A stretch of DNA of 64,000 bases, from contig NZ_JAERRG010000016.1 of the NCBI RefSeq assembly GCF_016741935.1, positions 1-64,000 of the forward strand, given 5' to 3'. The first letter of the stretch is position 1. Each line of letters starts with the position of its first letter. The stretch comes from Streptomyces endocoffeicus (lineage in GTDB: Bacteria; Actinomycetota; Actinomycetes; Streptomycetales; Streptomycetaceae). A model generated the notes under the pieces. It saw nothing but the letters and a program-made list of their open reading frames with translations, was not told where the DNA came from and searched no databases. Shown one piece after another: positions 60,224-64,000 of the stretch. Both the position numbers and the translations under genes were made by a program.

Positions 60224-61594
60224 CTATGTATCGTTCATTTGTGCAATCGCGTCACGTACTTGCCCATTGAACTGTTGCACGGTGGGGTTGTCCTTGTGGA
60301 TTGATACCGTTCGTTGGAAGTCCGTGACGTATCGCTGAAAGCGTGTGGATTGAAGGGCATCTCCGCCGTCGACAGCTAGACCTGCCGTGGTGACTGCCGC
60401 TTCAAGCTCACCATTGAGGAGCTGGCTCTGTGCGAGAACCATTCGGCAGAAACCGAGCGTGCGTGCGTACTTCGGGTCCGTGAGAGCGACAGCGCGTTCC
60501 GCGAAGCGTACGGCTTCACGGCCTTGTCCGAGATCACGGAAGCAGTGGCAGAACTCTCCGACTAGTTCGGCCTCATCCATGTAGGAAAGCCATTCTGGAT
60601 CACTGCCGGTGTCGGCGAGCTCGAAGAATCGCTCTGCCTCATTCATCGCACGCGCCGCTCCCTTGTGATCCTGTGCAGTGGAAAGGGCGCGTGCCTCGTG
60701 TGCGGAGAAGAGAGCCATGCCGCGCGGTGTGGAGTGTCCTCGTCCACCCTCCACGGCTGCTCGGGCGAGACGCATAGCGCGGGGAGCCTGTCCCAAATAA
60801 TTTGCCTGGTGGCTCATGTTGGCAAGGATGCGGGCGCCCATCATCCGGTCACCGACAACTTGGGTCAGGCGGAGAGTCGACATCATGTACCGGTCGGCAA
60901 GTGCGTGGTTTCCACTGTCGTACGCAGTCCACGCTAAGAGTTGCGAAATCTCTGTTGCCGCTTCGAATAGAGCATTTCCTATCTTGGGGCTGTGATTTCC
61001 GTCCAGAAGGGGCAACACTTCTTCGCGGAAGTAGTGGCGGAATGCCTTGTGCGCGTGACCGCCGCCAAACTGGAAGTCGAGCTTCATGAAGTATCCGGCC
61101 GCAGTGCGGATAGCGGCGATGTCCCGCATCCCCACGCGGCGAGGTGCTGTGGAGTCGCTGTTTAATCCATCCGGGCGTGACACGAGCCATGTGAGGGCGG
61201 CCTGGTCGAGGTCGCCATCTGACAATGTGAGGTCGCCGGGGGGATTGTCCTCTGGTCGTAGCCTGGCGAGTCCATCCAAGACGCTCAGGGCCTCAGCGAG
61301 AGAGTCGGCGTAGCTCGCACCGACTATGGGGGCGCTTGGGAGTGCCCCGGGGAAGCCGAGATCCGTTGGCGTGACTTTCCGCCTCAATTTGTCGCTCAGA
61401 GCCTCGGCTACGAACCCCGCAGTTTGCGACTGGATACCACTGCCATTGAGCCATCGCTGTACGGCTACATGCGTGGTTCCCAGTTGCACGCCGTGTCGAG
61501 CGGCAACCTCACGGGTTCGCTTGGCTAAGCCTTTGTTCGACGCTCCGGCTTCCTCCATGAGAGCGGCCAACCGGTGATTTGGCTGTTTGTTCAT
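60224..61594 (-). CDS. XRE-type regulator with tetratricopeptide-like C-terminus
   Basis: A 456-residue protein. N-terminal helix-turn-helix (LAALMEEAGASNKGLAKRTREVAARHGVQLGTTHVAVQRWLNG) covers about residues 5-60. The C-terminal part is wholly helical with TPR-like units (YMMSTLRLTQVVGDRMMGARILANMSHQ, AHEARALSTAQDHKGAARAMNEAERFFELA, AVRFAERAVALTDPKYARTLGFCRMVLA). This architecture is common in actinomycete regulators that sense peptides or small ligands. Start ATG 61594; GTG 61606 possible. The GTGAACCCCC array lies just upstream. Convergent with the kinase gene (5 bases apart). Lower GC. Confidence 0.8.
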   Translation of the reverse strand: MNKQPNHRLAALMEEAGASNKGLAKRTREVAARHGVQLGTTHVAVQRWLNGSGIQSQTAGFVAEALSDKLRRKVTPTDLGFPGALPSAPIVGASYADSLAEALSVLDGLARLRPEDNPPGDLTLSDGDLDQAALTWLVSRPDGLNSDSTAPRRVGMRDIAAIRTAAGYFMKLDFQFGGGHAHKAFRHYFREEVLPLLDGNHSPKIGNALFEAATEISQLLAWTAYDSGNHALADRYMMSTLRLTQVVGDRMMGARILANMSHQANYLGQAPRAMRLARAAVEGGRGHSTPRGMALFSAHEARALSTAQDHKGAARAMNEAERFFELADTGSDPEWLSYMDEAELVGEFCHCFRDLGQGREAVRFAERAVALTDPKYARTLGFCRMVLAQSQLLNGELEAAVTTAGLAVDGGDALQSTRFQRYVTDFQRTVSIHKDNPTVQQFNGQVRDAIAQMNDT

Positions 61595-61657
61595 GGTCGT
61601 TGGCACCCCCGCCGCTACGTCAGGTGTTCATCCTGTCACAGCTGTTCTCCAAAGGAG

Positions 61658-61729
61658 GGGGGTTCACAGTGAACCCCCTTGCTGTAGGTGGTGAACCCCC
61701 GGCGTGCAAGTGAACCCCCGGTTGAACCC
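61658..61729. promoter_or_regulatory. GTGAACCCCC operator array
   Basis: Exact copies of GTGAACCCCC start at 61669, 61691 and 61710, a degenerate one (TTGAACCCT) near 61722, and an inverted copy at 61658-61667 that forms a perfect 10-1-10 palindrome with the first. The array lies between the XRE/TPR gene and the small-gene chain and probably controls both directions. Confidence 0.65.
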
Positions 61730-61832
61730 TGCCGCCGGGTCGCGACCAGTCGTTGACTGTCCCGAACAGAAGACCCCGGCGGCGCGGGCCTTGCGCCCCG
61801 GGGCATGGCCAACCTGATGGAAGCAGGTCGAC

Positions 61833-62108
61833 GTGCGGAACTGTATCGGCAGGATCTTCGAATCGCTGACGAAAGTGTGGAAGCAGGGTCAGGGGCGTCA
61901 CCGATCAGTCAAGGCATGCCCGCCCGTGAGCTGCGGGGACGCCCCGACGTTGCGGCTTCCTCGTGTGCACCAGGTGCCGCGTGGGGCGGTGTTGCGCGGT
62001 GAGGATGTGGGGCTTGTCCGGCCGTATCTGGTGGCGCATGAGCGTCGGAAGGACGTGCCTCGGGTCGAGCTGCTGTGTGCTCCGCACGGGATGGTGGTGG
62101 TCCGGTGA
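61833..62108 (+). CDS. Small protein of the element, 91 residues or shorter
   Basis: The conserved-looking part is LRLPRVHQVPRGAVLRGEDVGLVRPYLVAHERR, similar to short proteins found before regulatory and transfer genes in Streptomyces elements. The start is uncertain: GTG 61833, GTG 61875 or GTG 61926, with the last closest to the conserved part. Its stop overlaps the next GTG by 4 bases, so it is the first gene of a coupled chain. Function unknown. Confidence 0.55.
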   Translation: MRNCIGRIFESLTKVWKQGQGRHRSVKACPPVSCGDAPTLRLPRVHQVPRGAVLRGEDVGLVRPYLVAHERRKDVPRVELLCAPHGMVVVR

Positions 62109-62440
62109 GTGTGCAACCGCGATTGCTGCCGTGGAACGGTACGAACGGCCAGCCGTGCTATCTGGTGCCTGGTGAAGAGGGCACAGGACATGTGTCGAAG
62201 CTCGCTGACGAGATGGAGACGTTCCATCTCCGCATGGCAACCGAACTTCTGGGCCATGCCCTGGAACTGCTCGGTAACCCCAAGGCGGAGGTGGAAGAGC
62301 TGCGCTTTCTCTCGAACCGCATGATCGAAGCGCTGCGTGATGTGCTCCGGATCGCTGAAAGTCGCGGCCTGCGCCTCGACCTGCCCAACGAGGACAAGAG
62401 CGACGGACAGGATCAGGAGAGTAGGGGAGGCGATGAGTGA
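62105..62440 (+). CDS. Small helical protein of the element
   Basis: A 111-residue protein. The mid part LADEMETFHLRMATELLGHALELLGNPKAEVEELRFLSNRMIEALRDVLRIAESRGLRLDL is predicted as two or three long helices, then an acidic Asp/Gln/Glu tail. Starts GTG in the stop of the previous gene (GTGA) and its end overlaps the next ATG by 8 bases. No domain name is recognised. Confidence 0.65.
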   Translation: MSVQPRLLPWNGTNGQPCYLVPGEEGTGHVSKLADEMETFHLRMATELLGHALELLGNPKAEVEELRFLSNRMIEALRDVLRIAESRGLRLDLPNEDKSDGQDQESRGGDE

Positions 62441-62693
62441 CAGTCCGGAAGGCTGGCAAGTCGGCCCCGTACCGGGGCGTGGCTTGTGCCGTGGGCGTGG
62501 CGGTCGCTTTGAACTTCCGCTACACGTCCTGCGCCCTGGTCGCGCGTCCCTGGCGTCGCTGGTGCTGACGGTGGTGGAGGCAGAGCAGTTGCATGCCGCC
62601 TTGTGTTACGCGCTCGGCGGCGAGCCCGCACCCGAGGACGCGCCGGAGTGCCGTAAGCCGGTCCGCTCCCCGGGTGGCCGACACAAGTACTGA
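62433..62693 (+). CDS. Small protein of the element
   Basis: An 86-residue protein (PEGWQVGPVPGRGLCRGRGGRFELPLHVLRPG, then VLTVVEAEQLHAALCYALGG). ATG 62433 with GGGGAGG 5 bases upstream, overlapping the previous gene. The C-terminus is Pro/Arg-rich. Family unknown; the chain is terminated by the hairpin at 62737. Confidence 0.65.
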   Translation: MSDSPEGWQVGPVPGRGLCRGRGGRFELPLHVLRPGRASLASLVLTVVEAEQLHAALCYALGGEPAPEDAPECRKPVRSPGGRHKY

Positions 62694-62736
62694 GGTCGGT
62701 TCGGACGGAATCACGCGCAACAACTGAAAAGCAACG

Positions 62737-62778
62737 CCGGACCACCCCTCCGCCTGGACAGCTCGGGGTGGTCCGGCT
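62737..62778 (+). terminator. Hairpin after the small-gene chain
   Basis: 13-base perfect arms (GCCGGACCACCCC) with a 16-base loop, 43 bases after the stop at 62693. A second smaller hairpin (CCCCGGTGCC/GGTACCGGGG) follows at 62796-62818. Confidence 0.8.
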
Positions 62779-62892
62779 GGGGATCGATCACGAACCCCGG
62801 TGCCGATGGTACCGGGGTCGTCGTCGTGCTCCCGCTCGACGTGGCCCGGTCGTTGTTTGCCAGTTGGCTTGCAGAGAAAGGGACTTGACCAA

Positions 62893-63183
62893 ATGTGCGG
62901 CCCACGGGACGACGGGTTCGAGGGAGAAGCGGCAGACCTGGAGGTGGGGATATGGGTGCGCGGAGCGGACTACCTGAGCGGCTGGCGGGACGCGCGGGAG
63001 GCGGCGGCCGAGCTGGGTGACGCGCTGAGCCTCGTCGGCGTGGAGGCGGCAGGGGTGCGGCTGCGTGCCGCTTCGGGCGCGGACGGCTCCGGGGTGGTGC
63101 GGCTGGAGTTGTCGGCGGCGGCTGCGCGTGAGGTGGCGATGCTGGCGCGGGTGACGGCGGCCCGGCTGGGCAGGGCGGGGTGA
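62893..63183 (+). CDS. Small soluble protein of the element
   Basis: A 96-residue protein: LEVGIWVRGADYLSGWRDAREAAAELGDALSLVGVEAAGVRLRA then SGVVRLELSAAAAREVAMLARVTAARLG. It has a beta-alpha pattern reminiscent of small proteins coded beside GntR regulators of Streptomyces integrative elements. ATG 62893 has GAAAGGGA 8 bases upstream; a frame from 62800 is longer but unlikely. Function unknown. Confidence 0.6.
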   Translation: MCGPRDDGFEGEAADLEVGIWVRGADYLSGWRDAREAAAELGDALSLVGVEAAGVRLRAASGADGSGVVRLELSAAAAREVAMLARVTAARLGRAG

Positions 63184-63269
63184 TCGGGGTGGCCGGTGGC
63201 GTGCGTGCGGTGCTGGATCGGCGCGCTGTGGGCACGCCGCCGGCCGTAGCGGCTTTTGGGCGGGAGCTG

Positions 63270-63383
63270 CCACGGGGCGAGAGAACAGGGGGCCTTACGC
63301 TGGCCCGGCGAATCGGGCGGGTCGGTGACCCTGCCCGCGTTTGCGACCGATCGGCCCCCTGTTCTTAGAGGCTCGCCCCGTGG
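63270..63383. repeat. Long imperfect inverted repeat
   Basis: The left arm (63270-63294; CCACGGGGCGAG then AGAACAGGGGGCC) is matched on the right (63353-63383; GGCCCCCTGTTCT then GCTCGCCCCGTGG) with a 5-6-base bulge, around 58 bases. It is a large extrudable structure, either a terminator for the upstream gene or a functional site of the element. The remaining 63384-63616 shows nothing assignable. Confidence 0.6.
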
Positions 63384-63616
63384 TGGCTGCCTAAAAGCCG
63401 CGTAGGCCGTCGGCCCCAGCCACAACGCCCCCGCCCCGAACGGCAGTCGGCTCCTCGGCGAGCGCTCGCGGGTGCGCTGAGAGGTGCGGGCGGTGGGCGT
63501 CCGACGGGACCGGCGGCCACGCCGCAGCCCGGCGGGGCGGCCAGACCGCCCGGCGCGCCGCAAGGCGCGCCCTTGAGTAAGTGAAGACAAGTTTCGACAG
63601 ATCGCCACTCGGGGGC

Positions 63617-64000
63617 TCAGACGGCGCGGAGCTGGCGGGGGCTGTCGGCGGTGACGCGGTAACCGAGTTGGGCACGGTCCGCGCTGGCGCGGAGTTCTTC
63701 GAGGATCAGCGGGCGCTGGTCGGTGCCGTGGGTGACGCGGGCGGTGTGGAGGATCGGGGTCGCGTCGGGGATGTCCAGGGTGCTGCGTTCGTCGGGCAGT
63801 GGCATTCGGGCGCTGACGGTCTCGTGCCAGGTGAGTTTGTGTCCGGCGGCGGTGAGGATGGCGTAGATCTGTTCCGGGTCGGTGTCCGGCGCTTCGGCCA
63901 GCTGCTCGGCCTGGTCGGCGGTGGCGAACGGGATCAGCACGCTGTGCAGGGCGCGGGTGCCGGTGTCGGGGTCGGTCAGCAGCCGGTCAACGCCGAACAG
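63617..64000 (-). CDS. GntR-type regulator with UTRA domain (5' end outside window)
   Basis: The last 127 codons of a gene entering from the right edge. Residues from the edge read LFGVDRLLTDPDTGTRALHS then VLIPFATADQAEQLAEAPDTD..., ending in a UTRA ligand-domain pattern (HETVSARMPLPDE ... ILHTARVTHGTDQRPLILEE). The N-terminal DNA-binding domain is cut off. In Streptomyces integrative elements such as pSAM2 a GntR repressor (KorSA type) controls transfer genes, which fits the context (inference). Confidence 0.7.
   Translation of the reverse strand: MFGVDRLLTDPDTGTRALHSVLIPFATADQAEQLAEAPDTDPEQIYAILTAAGHKLTWHETVSARMPLPDERSTLDIPDATPILHTARVTHGTDQRPLILEELRASADRAQLGYRVTADSPRQLRAV

Noticed and set aside
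63180..63368. 62-codon frame overlapping the previous stop by 4 bases
   Set aside because: More than half of it lies in the large inverted repeat, and its sequence shows no domain-like pattern.

Overview
The window is chromosomal DNA of a high-GC actinomycete, almost certainly a Streptomyces. The grounds are the GC-rich coding style, frequent GTG starts, 4-base ATGA/GTGA overlaps, an HrdD-type sigma factor behind a textbook SigR promoter, a Dps protein, a Glp/GlpR pair and a GC-rich dispersed repeat of the kind common in this genus. Species cannot be fixed from the sequence.

Layout. 1-5.6 kb: a MarR regulator with a clear operator facing a LigB-type dioxygenase, a questin-oxidase-like gene, a small membrane protein, hrdD and an SDR. 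5.98-9.86 kb: the fructose operon fruR-fruK-fruA. 9.9-17.4 kb: housekeeping genes on the minus strand (FAD reductase, P1 peptidase, mscL, RcpC-like protein, mtnP, a CIRCE-controlled FmdB zinc-ribbon protein, a cation/proton antiporter), with a short AMP-binding gene and a 62-residue gene on the plus strand. 17.7-20.5 kb: a penicillin-acylase-family hydrolase. 21.3-26.6 kb: galU-glp(moeA)-moaC-mogA-GNAT-glpR, linking molybdenum-cofactor-type enzymes to a probable division membrane receptor, then tRNA-Ala(CGC). 26.9-30.3 kb: a six-repeat tectonin propeller protein and a YtrA-type GntR/ABC operon. 30.4-38.7 kb: Dps, a secreted serine protease, a GNAT, exonuclease III, and a MerR-controlled Baeyer-Villiger monooxygenase/hydrolase/SDR operon. 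38.8-48.2 kb: a tricorn-type protease, TetR plus MMPL exporter, and an ECF-type metal transporter (cbiMQO) whose promoter carries a Nur-like box, which suggests nickel.

48.4-58.6 kb is more accessory. It holds a three-gene AAA+ operon with two uncharacterised partners, a two-component pair, a class-C beta-lactamase-type hydrolase, an SDR, and the most unusual locus of the window: an EACC1-like small protein 2 bases upstream of a 911-residue protein. That protein joins a caspase domain, a Pro-rich linker, one membrane helix and an extracytoplasmic oligopeptide-binding domain.

From about 59.1 kb the sequence changes character. The last 47 codons of a DMT-family transporter gene are cut off abruptly, and a visibly lower-GC stretch begins with a phosphotransferase, an XRE/TPR regulator, an array of GTGAACCCCC sites, a chain of overlapping small genes and a GntR/UTRA regulator running off the window. 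This looks like the left end of an integrated element whose integrase and other end lie outside the window.
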